Assembly (NCBI RefSeq): GCF_002902945.1
Contig: NZ_CP026102.1
Location: 124,001 to 188,000, forward strand
Direction of reading: 5' to 3'
From: Paraburkholderia caribensis
GTDB lineage: Bacteria; Pseudomonadota; Gammaproteobacteria; Burkholderiales; Burkholderiaceae
DNA length: 64,000 bases
Below, piece after piece: positions 31,714 through 40,737 of the stretch (positions within the stretch are counted from its first letter, which is position 1; each line of letters starts with the position of its first letter). Position numbers and translations under genes: made by a program. The notes beneath the pieces were generated by a model, which did not search any database, was not told the origin of the DNA, and saw nothing but the letters and a program-made list of their open reading frames with translations.

Positions 31714-32946
31714 TTACTGGCCGAGCGCCTGATTCGCCTGGCTCGCGGCCTGCTTCAGCGCATCGTCAGGCTTGGATTTGCCGAGGTACACGGCCTGCAT
31801 CGCGTTGGTCACGGCCTTCGCGGTGTCTTCCCAGCCCGTCACGGTCGGCGCGAAGCGCGCCTGCGGCAGCAGCGCGATGAACGCCTTGGTGTCCGCATCG
31901 TTGAACGCTGGGTCGGCGGCTTCCGCCTTGGTGGTCGGCAAAAAGCCTTCCGTGCTCGTGAACTCGACGCGCGGCTCTTTCGTGAACAGATAGTCGAGGA
32001 ACTTCCAGGCGTCCTTCTTCACCTTCGAGTTCTTGAACATCACGATCGAGTCGGTGACGGCATACGTCGCGCCGTTCGTGCCGACGGGCAGCGGATCGAT
32101 GCCGTATTTCAGGTTCGGCGCTTCCTTCTTGATCTGCTTCGCGAGGAACGGCGCGGAAATCATCATCGCGACGCGGCCTTGCTTGAAAAGGTTCTGCACG
32201 TCTTCACGGCTATAGCCGGTGACGCCCGGCTGCGTCAGACCCTGGTCGATCATCGACTTGTACAGCGTCGCTGCCTTGATGCCCGCGGGCGAATCGAAAC
32301 CGGCCTTGCCCTGCTTGTTCAGCACGTCGCCGCCGTTGGTCCACAGCGCATAGTAGTAGTACACGTCGGTTTCGATTTCCTTGCCTTGCAGGCCGAAACC
32401 GGCAATGCCCTTCGCCTTCAGCTTCTTCGACGCATCGATCACGTCATTCCACGTCTTCGGGCCATTCGGATAGCCGACGCTCGCAAGCAGATCCTTGTTG
32501 TAGTACAGCGCGCGGGCCGAAGCGGCGATCGGCAGGCCGTAGGTCTTGCCGTTGATCTGGCCGGGCGCAAGGAACGGGCCAATGAAGCGGTTCTTGAAGT
32601 TCGCGTCCATGTACGGGTCGAGCGGCTCCGCGACGTCGTCCTTCACGAAGTCGAGCAGCCAGCGCGTGCCGACGATCGCGAGGTCGGCGTTGGCGTTGCC
32701 CGAGATATCCGTTTGCAGCTTCTGTTGCAGCGTGTCCCAGTTCACGTCCTCGATCTTGATCGTGGTGCCGGGATTGGCCTTTTCGAACTGGCGTGCCATT
32801 TTCTCGAAGTACGGTGCCGTCGCGTCGCTGTAATGCGCGACCGTCACACGCACCGTATCGGCGTGCGCCGATAGGGCAAGACCTGCAAACGCGAGCGCTG
32901 CGGCGACTTTGCCGAGCGTAAGGGAAGCACGTGCATGCAACGACAT
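31714..32946 (-). CDS. Extracellular sugar-binding protein of ABC transporter
   Basis: A 410-aa periplasmic binding protein of family 1 (MalE-like). Signal peptide residues 1-29 end at ALSAHA; the mature protein begins DTVRVTVAHYSD. Family features include NPGTTIKIEDVNWDTLQQKL and YGLPIAASARALYYNKDLL. First gene of the minus-strand transport unit. The substrate is probably a mono- or disaccharide or a polyol; the linked SDR dehydrogenase would fit a sugar alcohol (inference). Confidence 0.93.
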   Translation of the reverse strand: MSLHARASLTLGKVAAALAFAGLALSAHADTVRVTVAHYSDATAPYFEKMARQFEKANPGTTIKIEDVNWDTLQQKLQTDISGNANADLAIVGTRWLLDFVKDDVAEPLDPYMDANFKNRFIGPFLAPGQINGKTYGLPIAASARALYYNKDLLASVGYPNGPKTWNDVIDASKKLKAKGIAGFGLQGKEIETDVYYYYALWTNGGDVLNKQGKAGFDSPAGIKAATLYKSMIDQGLTQPGVTGYSREDVQNLFKQGRVAMMISAPFLAKQIKKEAPNLKYGIDPLPVGTNGATYAVTDSIVMFKNSKVKKDAWKFLDYLFTKEPRVEFTSTEGFLPTTKAEAADPAFNDADTKAFIALLPQARFAPTVTGWEDTAKAVTNAMQAVYLGKSKPDDALKQAASQANQALGQ

Positions 32947-33001
32947 TTCGTCTCTCCTGGGGTGGTCCGCCGCCGTACCCGGCTGCTTGGGTTGAATTGT
33001 T

Positions 33002-33016
33002 TGAAAAAATCCTACA
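33002..33016 (-). promoter_or_regulatory. Candidate RpiR operator, promoter-proximal to the binding-protein gene
   Basis: Read on the minus strand, TGTAGGATTTTTTCA matches the site at 33170-33184 at 12 of 15 positions. It lies 56 bp upstream of the binding-protein start. Its right half is imperfect (TTCA for TACA). Confidence 0.5.
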
Positions 33017-33169
33017 CACGAAAAAAAATGTTGTCACGTAGGGCTGACGATATTTTTTGTCGCGCGCTTTTTTGCATAACATGCTGTAAAGGATGGGCTT
33101 TTTGTGCGGTGCGGGGAATTGGCCATCTATTGCGTCCGCATGGTTGGCCAGCGGTGAAAATGTGCAATA

Positions 33170-33184
33170 TGTAGGAAATTTACA
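33170..33184 (+). promoter_or_regulatory. Candidate RpiR operator upstream of the SDR gene
   Basis: TGTAGGAAATTTACA has the TGTA-N7-TACA layout of operators bound by RpiR-family regulators such as HexR. It lies 61 bp before the SDR gene. An RpiR regulator is the third gene of the same unit, which makes it the likely ligand of this site. Confidence 0.55.
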
Positions 33185-33244
33185 CAACGGACGCGGCTTG
33201 TTGCCCGGTGCAAAAGCCGCCTGCCTACGCGAAGAGGACAGGAC

Positions 33245-34018
33245 ATGAAGCGTGTCGTGCTGGTGACGGGAGCATGCGGCGGGATCGGCAGTGTGTTGTG
33301 CCGGCGTTTCGTGCAGGACGGCGCGACCGTGCTCGCGCTCGATGTCGATGCAGCCGCGCTGGATCAGCTGGCTGCGGAACTGGGCGCCGACCGCGTGACA
33401 CCCATCGCCGTCGATCTGTGCGACGCCGACGCCGTGCGCGAAAGCGTCGCGCAGGCGGTCGAAAAATGCGGCCCCGTCGACGTGCTCGTCGCGAACGCCG
33501 GCGCGGCGCAAGGGCTGACGCTCGCGAAAACGGATGCCGCGAGCTGGCGGCGCGACGTCGATCTGAATCTGAACGGCACGTATCACACGGTCGAAGCGGT
33601 GCGGGCGTCGATGATCGGGCGGCAGCAAGGGTCGATTGTGCTGATCGGCTCCGTGAACGGCCTGGCGGCGCTCGGTCATCCAGCGTACAGCGCGGCGAAA
33701 GCGGGGCTAATCAGCTACACGAAGTCGCTGGCGATCGAGCTTGGCCGCTACGGGATTCGCGCGAACATCGTGTGTCCCGGCACAGTGAAGACGCAGGCGT
33801 GGCAGGCGCGCGTCGACAAGAACCCGCAAGTTTTCGAGGACCTGAAGAAATGGTATCCGCTACGCGACTTCGCGACGCCCGACGATATCGCCGACGCCGT
33901 GCAGTTTCTCGCGTCGCCGATGGCGCGCGTGATCACGGGCGTGGTGTTGCCCGTCGATGGCGGCCTGATGGCGGGCAACCGGCTGATGGCCGAAGAACTG
34001 ACGCTCGAATCGATCTGA
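33245..34018 (+). CDS. SDR family oxidoreductase (probable polyol/sugar dehydrogenase)
   Basis: A 257-aa classical short-chain dehydrogenase: TGACGGIG cofactor motif at residues 8-15, NAGAAQG, active-site Ser in VLIGSVNG, YSAAK with Tyr and Lys, and NIVCPGTVKT. AGAGGACAGGAC precedes the ATG. It is co-transcribed with the sugar ABC ATPase and RpiR regulator, so it likely oxidises the imported substrate, for example a sugar alcohol or aldose. The specific substrate is unknown. Confidence 0.9.
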   Translation: MKRVVLVTGACGGIGSVLCRRFVQDGATVLALDVDAAALDQLAAELGADRVTPIAVDLCDADAVRESVAQAVEKCGPVDVLVANAGAAQGLTLAKTDAASWRRDVDLNLNGTYHTVEAVRASMIGRQQGSIVLIGSVNGLAALGHPAYSAAKAGLISYTKSLAIELGRYGIRANIVCPGTVKTQAWQARVDKNPQVFEDLKKWYPLRDFATPDDIADAVQFLASPMARVITGVVLPVDGGLMAGNRLMAEELTLESI

Positions 34019-34067
34019 ACGCCCGGAGCAGGCACGCGACACAACCGCAACCGACGATGAGGACAGC

Positions 34068-35138
34068 ATGGCAGCAGTGCAACTGAGCGGCATCTACAAG
34101 CGTTACGGCGACACGCAAGTCGTGCACGGCATCGACCTGCATATCGACGACGGCGAATTCGTCGTGCTGGTCGGCCCGTCCGGTTGCGGCAAGAGCACGC
34201 TGATGCGGATGGTCGCGGGCCTCGAGGAAATCAGCGGCGGCGAGTTGACGATCGGCGGCACGCGTGCGAATGGTTTGCCGCCGCAGCAGCGCAATATCTC
34301 GATGGTGTTCCAGAGCTACGCGCTGTATCCGCATCTGTCCGTGTACGACAACATCGCGTTCGGTCCGCGTATCCGCAAGGAAGCGTCGACGAGTTTCAAG
34401 CCGCGCATCGAAGCCGCCGCGAAGATGCTGAACCTCAGCGGCTATCTGGACCGCCTGCCGCGCGCGCTGTCGGGCGGGCAGCGTCAGCGTGTCGCGATGG
34501 GCCGCGCGGTGGTGCGCGAGCCGTCGCTGTTCCTGTTCGACGAGCCGCTGTCCAATCTCGACGCCAAGCTGCGCGTGCAGATGCGCACCGAGATCAAGGC
34601 GCTGCATCAGCGGCTGAAGAACACGGTGATCTACGTCACGCACGACCAGATCGAAGCGATGACGATGGCCGACCGCATCGTCGTGATGAACGCGGGGCGC
34701 ATCGAGCAGATCGGGCGTCCGCTGGAGCTCTACGACCGGCCGGCGAATCTGTTCGTGGCGAGCTTCCTTGGCTCGCCGTCGATGAATTTCGCCGCCGGCG
34801 AAGTGGTGAGCGCGTCGAACGGCCTCGCATTGCAGCTCGCGGACGGTGTGCAGATTCCGCTGCACGGCACCAGTCAGGCGGCGAAACCGGGCGCGAAGCT
34901 TACGCTCGGCGTGCGGCCCGAGCATATCGAAGCGTCGAATGAAGGCATTCCGATGGATGTCGAGGTGGTCGAGCCGACGGGCGCGGAAACGCATCTGTAC
35001 GGCAAGATCGGCGGCGCGGCGTGGTGCGTGACGATGCGCCAGCGCGCGTCGATCGAGCCGGGCCAGCGCGTGACGGTGCGCTTTCCCGAGCAGCACACGC
35101 ATCTGTTCGACACGGAGAGCGGCAACAGACTGGGCTGA
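34068..35138 (+). CDS. sn-glycerol-3-phosphate/sugar-type ABC transporter ATP-binding protein (UgpC/MalK family)
   Basis: A 356-aa ATPase with Walker A GPSGCGKST (residues about 37-45), Q-loop MVFQSYALYP, signature LSGGQRQRVAMGRA, Walker B LFLFDEPLSNLD, H-loop THDQ and a C-terminal OB-fold/TOBE regulatory domain (TLGVRPEHIE). It energises the binding protein and permeases encoded divergently at 29779-32946; no second ATPase of this kind occurs in the window. It sits between the SDR and RpiR genes. Confidence 0.94.
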   Translation: MAAVQLSGIYKRYGDTQVVHGIDLHIDDGEFVVLVGPSGCGKSTLMRMVAGLEEISGGELTIGGTRANGLPPQQRNISMVFQSYALYPHLSVYDNIAFGPRIRKEASTSFKPRIEAAAKMLNLSGYLDRLPRALSGGQRQRVAMGRAVVREPSLFLFDEPLSNLDAKLRVQMRTEIKALHQRLKNTVIYVTHDQIEAMTMADRIVVMNAGRIEQIGRPLELYDRPANLFVASFLGSPSMNFAAGEVVSASNGLALQLADGVQIPLHGTSQAAKPGAKLTLGVRPEHIEASNEGIPMDVEVVEPTGAETHLYGKIGGAAWCVTMRQRASIEPGQRVTVRFPEQHTHLFDTESGNRLG

Positions 35139-35177
35139 CATGCCGCTGATTCATCTTCCATCGAAAGGAACGCACGG

Positions 35178-36050
35178 GTGTCCGCACCGAACCTGATTCC
35201 TCACATCCGCAGCGCGCTCGAATCGCTGCGGCCCGCCGAGCGCAAGGTCGCCGACATGGTGCTGTCCGATGTCGACTTCGCGATGCGCGCGAGCATCACC
35301 GAGCTCGCGCAACGCGCGGACGTGTCGGAGCCTTCCGTGACGCGCTTTTGCCGCGCAGTGGGCGCGCACGGTTTGCGTGACTTCAAGATGCAACTCGCGC
35401 AGAGCGTGGCGGGCGGGATGCCGTATGCGTCGACGGCCGTGGCGCGCGGCGACGATACACAGACGCTGATCGACAAGGTCGGCGAAGCGGCCGTCGAGGG
35501 CATCACGCAGGCGCGCAGCGCAATCGATCCCGTTGCGGTGAATGCGGCGCTCGCGGCGCTCGCAAGCGCGCGCCGCGTGTATTTCTTCGGGGTCGGCTCA
35601 GGCTCGGGGCTCGTCGCGCAGGACGCGGCGCTGCGTTTCCTGCGGCTCGACATCGCCGCGAGCGCGTTCACGGATGCGCATTTGCAGCGTCTTTACGCCG
35701 GCCTGCTCGAACCCGGCGATGTCGCGTTCGCGATTTCGCATTCGGGCCGCAGCGTCGAAGTGAACGAGAGCATGCAGATCGCGAAGGAGCGCGGCGCGAC
35801 GACGATCGCGCTGACGAATGTCGGCTCGCGGCTTGCGTGGCTCGTCGATATTCCGTTGTTGTTGCGCGTACCGAGTCCCGTCGATCCCAACACGCCGGGC
35901 GTATCGCGGCTCGTGCATCTGTGCGTGATGGATGCGCTCGCGATCGGCGTCGCATTGCGGCTGGAGCCGCATACGCTGGAGAAGATGCGGCACGCGAAGG
36001 CGCGGCTGTCGCAGGAGACGGGTGCGGCGGCGGAGGATGGCGCGCAGTAG
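35178..36050 (+). CDS. MurR/RpiR family transcriptional regulator (HexR-like)
   Basis: A 290-aa regulator. The N-terminal RpiR helix-turn-helix domain covers residues 1-77 (LRPAERKVADMVLSDVDFAM, then ELAQRADVSEPSVTRFCRAV). A SIS sugar-phosphate-binding domain covers about 120-260 (VYFFGVGSGSGLVAQDA, ISHSGRSVEVNESMQIA). The start is GTG at 35178, with AAAGGA upstream. It most likely controls the divergent transport/dehydrogenase units through TGTA-N7-TACA sites in the shared promoter region, with a sugar phosphate as effector. Confidence 0.93.
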   Translation: MSAPNLIPHIRSALESLRPAERKVADMVLSDVDFAMRASITELAQRADVSEPSVTRFCRAVGAHGLRDFKMQLAQSVAGGMPYASTAVARGDDTQTLIDKVGEAAVEGITQARSAIDPVAVNAALAALASARRVYFFGVGSGSGLVAQDAALRFLRLDIAASAFTDAHLQRLYAGLLEPGDVAFAISHSGRSVEVNESMQIAKERGATTIALTNVGSRLAWLVDIPLLLRVPSPVDPNTPGVSRLVHLCVMDALAIGVALRLEPHTLEKMRHAKARLSQETGAAAEDGAQ

Positions 36051-36062
36051 TCGGCCGCGCGC

Positions 36063-36890
36063 TCAGCCCGTCACATACCCAAACCGCCGCGACAGCCGCT
36101 GCGTCGCTACCCGCAGCGTTTGCGCCGCGCCGCCTTGCGTGTCGCTGTCGAAACTTCCCGCTGTGCCCATCAACGCGAGCACCAGCACGATGCTGCCGGT
36201 GTGATCGAACACGGGCGCAGCAAGCGTGTTGATGCCGGGGATCGGCTTGTTGAGCGCGGTGTCGATGCCGTGCTCGCGAATCCGCGCGAGACGTTCCGCA
36301 TACGGCGGCGCGAGCGTCGCATCGTGCGTATCCGCCGCCGACGCACCCGCCAGCCTCAGATGATCCTGCGCGAGCAGACCATGCCGCACATCGTCGGCGA
36401 CATGCGCGGCGAACACGCGGCCAATCGCCGTATTCACCAGCGACATCACCGTGCCCACGCGCAGGCTCACATGCAGCGGCCGCGCCGATTCCTCGAGCCG
36501 CACGACAGTCGGCCCAAGCGGACCGAGCACGGCCATCGCGACGCTCATGCCCGTCGTCACCGCGAGATCGACGATCTCCGGTTCGGCTTCGCGCGTCGGC
36601 GACAGGCGTTGCAAGCCGATCAGCCCGAGTTCGAGCGCAAGCGGTCCTGCTTCGAAACAGCCCGACGGATCGCGGCTCAGCAAGCCGATCTTCTGCAAGC
36701 TCACCAGATGAGGAAACGCCTTGGCGGGCGCCATGTCCGCAGCCGCAGCGAGATCGCGCAGCGACAACGGCTTGCCTGCCGCGACCAAAGCCGTTAGCAG
36801 TTCGCCCGTGCTGTCGAGCGATTGAATGCCGCGCTGCTGCTTCGTGTCGGTGTTCGCGGCCGATGATGTGTTATCGAGTGCGTCTTTCAT
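36063..36890 (-). CDS. IclR family transcriptional regulator (downstream copy)
   Basis: A 275-aa IclR-type regulator. The winged-helix domain is near residues 18-80 (QQRGIQSLDSTGELLTALVA, then LRDLAAAADMAPAKAFPHLV) and the effector domain near 95-270 (LHVSLRVGTVMSLVNTAIGR, GINTLAAPVFDHTGSIVLVL). It overlaps the 3' end of a paralogous IclR gene by 4 nt and is thus co-translated with it. Convergent with the RpiR gene. Confidence 0.92.
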   Translation of the reverse strand: MKDALDNTSSAANTDTKQQRGIQSLDSTGELLTALVAAGKPLSLRDLAAAADMAPAKAFPHLVSLQKIGLLSRDPSGCFEAGPLALELGLIGLQRLSPTREAEPEIVDLAVTTGMSVAMAVLGPLGPTVVRLEESARPLHVSLRVGTVMSLVNTAIGRVFAAHVADDVRHGLLAQDHLRLAGASAADTHDATLAPPYAERLARIREHGIDTALNKPIPGINTLAAPVFDHTGSIVLVLALMGTAGSFDSDTQGGAAQTLRVATQRLSRRFGYVTG

Positions 36891-37756
36891 GTTCGATCCG
36901 CCGCGCTATCCGCGCCGATTTCGCGCGCTGCATGCCGAAGCGCGCGCGCGACGGGACCGTCCCAGTTTACGTCGATCGCGCCGCTCGGCCCGATCACCGT
37001 CAACGCGAGACATAAGTGCCCGTCGCCATCGAGCACGGGCGCAGCGAGACTGCTGATGCCGGGGCTCGGCGCATCGATGCCGCGTTCGATGCCGCGCTCG
37101 CGGATCGCCGCGAGCGTCGCGTCGAACGCCTTGCGTTCGGAAGGCGCAACGATATCGCCCGCGCCACCCGACTGGTTCGCCCACATCGTTTGCAAGGTCG
37201 CGGGCGGGAGGTGTGCGCAGAACACGCGCCCCGTCGACGTCGCGGGCAACGACATCACCGTGCCCACATGCAGGTTCACGTGCAGCGGAAACCCCGCATG
37301 TTCGTATCGGACGATGGTGGGGCCCTGCGGTCCCGCCGTACAGATCGCGACGCTGAAGCCGATCTCTTCGGCGAGCGCCGCGACGCGCGGCACGGCGGCG
37401 CGAAACGCCGGCTGGTTCGCCAGTTGCATCAGGCCGAGCCGCAACGAGAGCGGCCCCGGTTCGTAGCGCCCCGAGAGTTCGTCGCGCTTGATGAGACCCA
37501 GCCGCGTGAGGCTCACCAGATACGCATGCGCCTGGCCTGGTGCGATATCGGCGCTCGTCGCGAGATCGGACAGCGCGAGCGGTGTGCGTGCTTTCGCAAG
37601 CGCGTGCAGCAGCCGTCCGCCGACCTCGACGCTCTGGATGCCGCGCTGCTGCTTGCCCGAGCCCGTCGTCTCGTCGTCTTTTGCTGTCTTCACCATGCCG
37701 CTCGCGTCGCCTGCCTGCATCGAAAAAAGGTCCATGTTAAACGAACGCCACGCCAT
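36887..37756 (-). CDS. IclR family transcriptional regulator (upstream copy)
   Basis: A 289-aa IclR-type regulator clearly paralogous to the next gene: QQRGIQSVEVGGRLLHALAK and LSDLATSADIAPGQAHAYLV align with the same region there, and LHVNLHVGTVMSLPATSTGR with its effector domain. The start is uncertain: ATG codons at 37756, 37735 and further in all lack a good ribosome-binding site; I report the outermost. Divergent from the hydroxylase operon at 37972, its probable target, perhaps with both paralogues acting together. Confidence 0.88.
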   Translation of the reverse strand: MAWRSFNMDLFSMQAGDASGMVKTAKDDETTGSGKQQRGIQSVEVGGRLLHALAKARTPLALSDLATSADIAPGQAHAYLVSLTRLGLIKRDELSGRYEPGPLSLRLGLMQLANQPAFRAAVPRVAALAEEIGFSVAICTAGPQGPTIVRYEHAGFPLHVNLHVGTVMSLPATSTGRVFCAHLPPATLQTMWANQSGGAGDIVAPSERKAFDATLAAIRERGIERGIDAPSPGISSLAAPVLDGDGHLCLALTVIGPSGAIDVNWDGPVARALRHAAREIGADSAADRT

Positions 37757-37971
37757 GCCCGTTCGATCCAGAACCGCCCAGGGTATACGAGAAATTAGCG
37801 TATAGCGATACGTTTCGCTATTGACAAATAATCGTCAGAGTCTAAGATGAAATCACCCCGGGCTAACAATCGCCGGACATCATTCCAATCAGACTGGACG
37901 AGACACCTCCCTACCGCTGCGCCGGCGTGCGCCGCGTCTCGCCCGTCGCCCCTCAATCAACGGAGACGAGC

Positions 37972-38931
37972 ATGGCCAAGGCATTCGCATCGCAAGCCGA
38001 CCTCGAAGAAAAGAAGATCACGTGGACGCAGTTGTCCGAGAACGCCTATGCGTACACCGCTGAAGGCGACCCGAACTCGGGCGTCGTGATCGGCGACGAC
38101 GGCGTGCTGATCGTCGACACCACCGCGACGCCCGCCATGGCGCAAGACCTGATCGCGAAGATTCGCAGCGTGACCGACAAGCCGATCAAATACGTCGTGC
38201 TGTCGCACTACCACGCGGTGCGCGTGCTCGGCGCATCGGCGTATTTCGCGGAGGGCGCGCAGCAGATCATTGCGAGCCGCGGCACGTATGAAATGATCGT
38301 CGAGCGCGGCGAGGCCGACATGAAGTCGGAGATCGAGCGCTTTCCGCGTCTCTTTGCAGGCGTCGAAACGGTGCCGGGCCTCACGTGGCCGACGCTGGTG
38401 TTCGAGAAGGAGATCACGCTGTTCCTCGGCAAGCTCGAAGTGCGCATCGCGCATCTCGGCGCGGGTCACACGAAGGGCGACACGGTCGTATGGCTGCCGT
38501 CGCAGAAGGTGCTGTTCTCCGGCGACCTCGTCGAATACGACGCGGCCTGCTATTGCGGCGACGCGCAACTCGAACAGTGGCCCGCCACGCTCGAAGCGCT
38601 GCGCGCGCTGAACGCCGACATGCTCGTGCCGGGCCGCGGCCCCGCGCTGACCACGCCGGAAGATGTCAACAAGGGCCTCGACTACACGAAGGACTTCGTC
38701 ACGACGCTGCTGCAAAGCGGCCGCGAAGCCGTCGCCGACAAGCTCGATCTGAAGGCCGCGATGGCGCACACGCGCAAGGCGATGGACCCGAAGTTCGGTC
38801 ATGTTTTCATCTACGAGCATTGCCTGCCGTTCGATGTATCGCGCGCTTATGACGAAGCGAGCGGCATCACGCATCCGCGCATCTGGACCGCGCAGCGCGA
38901 CAAGGACATGTGGGACGCGCTGCAGGCGTGA
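37972..38931 (+). CDS. Metallo-beta-lactamase-fold protein with degenerate metal site
   Basis: A 319-aa MBL-fold protein. The fold is clear (VIGDDGVLIVDTTATPAMAQ; HLGAGHTKGDTVVWLP; VLFSGDL). However, the signature HxHxDH is HYHAVR here, so the Asp and third His are replaced by Val and Arg, and the distal PGHG motif is PGRG. Ligands H-x-H, the GHT histidine and the GDL Asp remain, so at most one metal site looks intact. The ATG at 37972 has CGGAGA about 7 nt upstream. First gene of a unit with an FAD hydroxylase, DUF2783 and MFS genes; it could be a hydrolase of that pathway or a modified enzyme. Confidence 0.87.
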   Translation: MAKAFASQADLEEKKITWTQLSENAYAYTAEGDPNSGVVIGDDGVLIVDTTATPAMAQDLIAKIRSVTDKPIKYVVLSHYHAVRVLGASAYFAEGAQQIIASRGTYEMIVERGEADMKSEIERFPRLFAGVETVPGLTWPTLVFEKEITLFLGKLEVRIAHLGAGHTKGDTVVWLPSQKVLFSGDLVEYDAACYCGDAQLEQWPATLEALRALNADMLVPGRGPALTTPEDVNKGLDYTKDFVTTLLQSGREAVADKLDLKAAMAHTRKAMDPKFGHVFIYEHCLPFDVSRAYDEASGITHPRIWTAQRDKDMWDALQA

Positions 38932-38973
38932 TGACGCGGCAATAGCACAGCGCAGATGGATGGAGACAGCAGA

Positions 38974-40695
38974 ATGAGCAGCATCAACTACCAGACCTTG
39001 TCGTTCGAATACCGGCGCTGCGCCGAGCAGGATGCAGCCGCAGCGGCGACAGACGCCGCGCGGCATCCTGTGATCGTGGTCGGCGCGGGGCCCGTCGGTC
39101 TCGCGACGGCGATCGATCTCGCGCAGCAGGGCGTCTCGGTTGTACTCGTCGACGACGATTGTTCGCTCGCTACTGGTTCGCGCGCAATCTGCTTTTCGAA
39201 GCGTTCGCTGGATATCTTCGACCGCCTCGGCTGCGGCGACCGCATGGTCGACAAGGGCATCAGCTGGAACGTCGGCAAGGTGTTCCTGCAGAACGAGATG
39301 GTGTACACGTTCAATCTGCTGCCGGAGGCGGGGCATCATCGGCCCGCGTTCATCAATCTGCAGCAGTACTACGTCGAAGGCTTTCTGCTCGAACGCGCGC
39401 AGTCGCTGCCGGATATCGACATCCGCTGGAAGAGCAAGGTGGTCGGCTTGCAGCAGCACGGCGAGCCGGGTTCCGCCGATGCATTCGTCACGCTCACCGT
39501 CGAGACGCCCGAAGGCGAGTACGCGTTGAGCGGCCGCTATGTGGTCGCCGCTGACGGCTCGCGCAGCCCGATCCGCAACATGATGGGCCTCGACAGCAAA
39601 GGCCGCGTTTTCAAGGACCGTTTCCTGATCGCCGACGTGAAGATGGAAGCGGAGTTTCCGAGCGAGCGCTGGTTCTGGTTCGATCCGCCGTTTCACCCAA
39701 ATCAATCGGTGCTGCTGCACCGGCAGCCGGACAACGTGTGGCGTATCGACTTCCAGCTCGGCTGGGACGCGGACCCGGCGCTCGAGAAAACGCCCGAACG
39801 CGTGCTGCCGCGCGTTCGCGCGCTGCTCGGGCCGGACGTCAAGTTCGAACTGGAATGGGTCAGCGTCTATACGTTTTCGTGTCTGCGCATGGAGCGCTTC
39901 CGGCACGGTAACGTGCTGTTCGTCGGCGACGCCGCGCATCTGGTCTCGCCGTTCGGCGCGCGGGGCGCGAACAGCGGCTTTCAGGATGCCGAGAACGTCG
40001 CGTGGAAACTGGCGATGGTGCTGGCCGGCCGCGCGCCCGATGCGTTGCTCGACACGTATGCAAGCGAACGCGAATACGCCGCCGACGAAAACATTCGCAA
40101 CTCGACGCGCTCGACGGACTTCATCACGCCCAAGTCGCCCGTCAGCCGGACGTTCCGCGATGCCGTATTGAAGCTTGCGCGCAAGCATCCGTTTGCGCGT
40201 CAGCTCGCGAACAGCGGGCGGCTTTCGGTGCCTGCGGTACTGCACGACTCGACGCTCAATTCGGTCGATCACGACGGCTTCGACGGCAAGATGGTGCCGG
40301 GCGCTTCGTGCGTGGATGCGCCTGTGTTATCGAATGGCGCGCCCGCGTGGCTGCTCGCGCAACTCGGCAATGCGTTCACGTGCATCGTCTTTTGCGGCAA
40401 GGATGGCATCGACGCGGCGACGCAACACGCGTTGAAGGCGCTGCAGACGGGTTCGATTCCGTTCAGGCTGGTTGTCGTCGCGTCGCACGGCATTCGCCAT
40501 GCCGTGCATGGCCTCGACGATGCCGTCGTGCTCGAAGATGCGGAAGGTCTCGCGTGGTCTCGCTACGACGCCACGCCCGGCACGTTCTATCTGATCCGTC
40601 CGGACCAGCACGTGTGCGCGCGCTGGCGCACGTTCGACGCCACGCGCGTCGACGCGGCGCTCAAGCGCGCGTTGTGCGTGGAAGGCGTTGCCTGA
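38974..40695 (+). CDS. FAD-dependent aromatic hydroxylase (MhpA/PobA-type monooxygenase)
   Basis: A 573-aa class A flavoprotein monooxygenase. The dinucleotide motif GAGPVG is at residues 37-42, the NAD(P)H/FAD-contacting YVVAADGSRSPIR follows, and GDAAHLVSPFGARGANSGFQ is near 317. The C-terminal third (from about 400) is a thioredoxin-like extension, as in 3-(3-hydroxyphenyl)propionate hydroxylase-type enzymes. GGAGA precedes the chosen ATG by 7 nt; an ATG 18 bp upstream is possible. Probably hydroxylates a phenolic compound; the substrate is unknown. It is followed by a DUF2783 gene, a frequent partner. Confidence 0.88.
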   Translation: MSSINYQTLSFEYRRCAEQDAAAAATDAARHPVIVVGAGPVGLATAIDLAQQGVSVVLVDDDCSLATGSRAICFSKRSLDIFDRLGCGDRMVDKGISWNVGKVFLQNEMVYTFNLLPEAGHHRPAFINLQQYYVEGFLLERAQSLPDIDIRWKSKVVGLQQHGEPGSADAFVTLTVETPEGEYALSGRYVVAADGSRSPIRNMMGLDSKGRVFKDRFLIADVKMEAEFPSERWFWFDPPFHPNQSVLLHRQPDNVWRIDFQLGWDADPALEKTPERVLPRVRALLGPDVKFELEWVSVYTFSCLRMERFRHGNVLFVGDAAHLVSPFGARGANSGFQDAENVAWKLAMVLAGRAPDALLDTYASEREYAADENIRNSTRSTDFITPKSPVSRTFRDAVLKLARKHPFARQLANSGRLSVPAVLHDSTLNSVDHDGFDGKMVPGASCVDAPVLSNGAPAWLLAQLGNAFTCIVFCGKDGIDAATQHALKALQTGSIPFRLVVVASHGIRHAVHGLDDAVVLEDAEGLAWSRYDATPGTFYLIRPDQHVCARWRTFDATRVDAALKRALCVEGVA

Positions 40696-40737
40696 ACGCA
40701 GTAGCGCAGATCACTACGATAAAAGTTGGAGACAAAC

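Noticed and set aside
37957..40272. 771-codon frame on the minus strand
   Set aside because: Antisense to the MBL and hydroxylase genes, both of which show clear family motifs on the plus strand.
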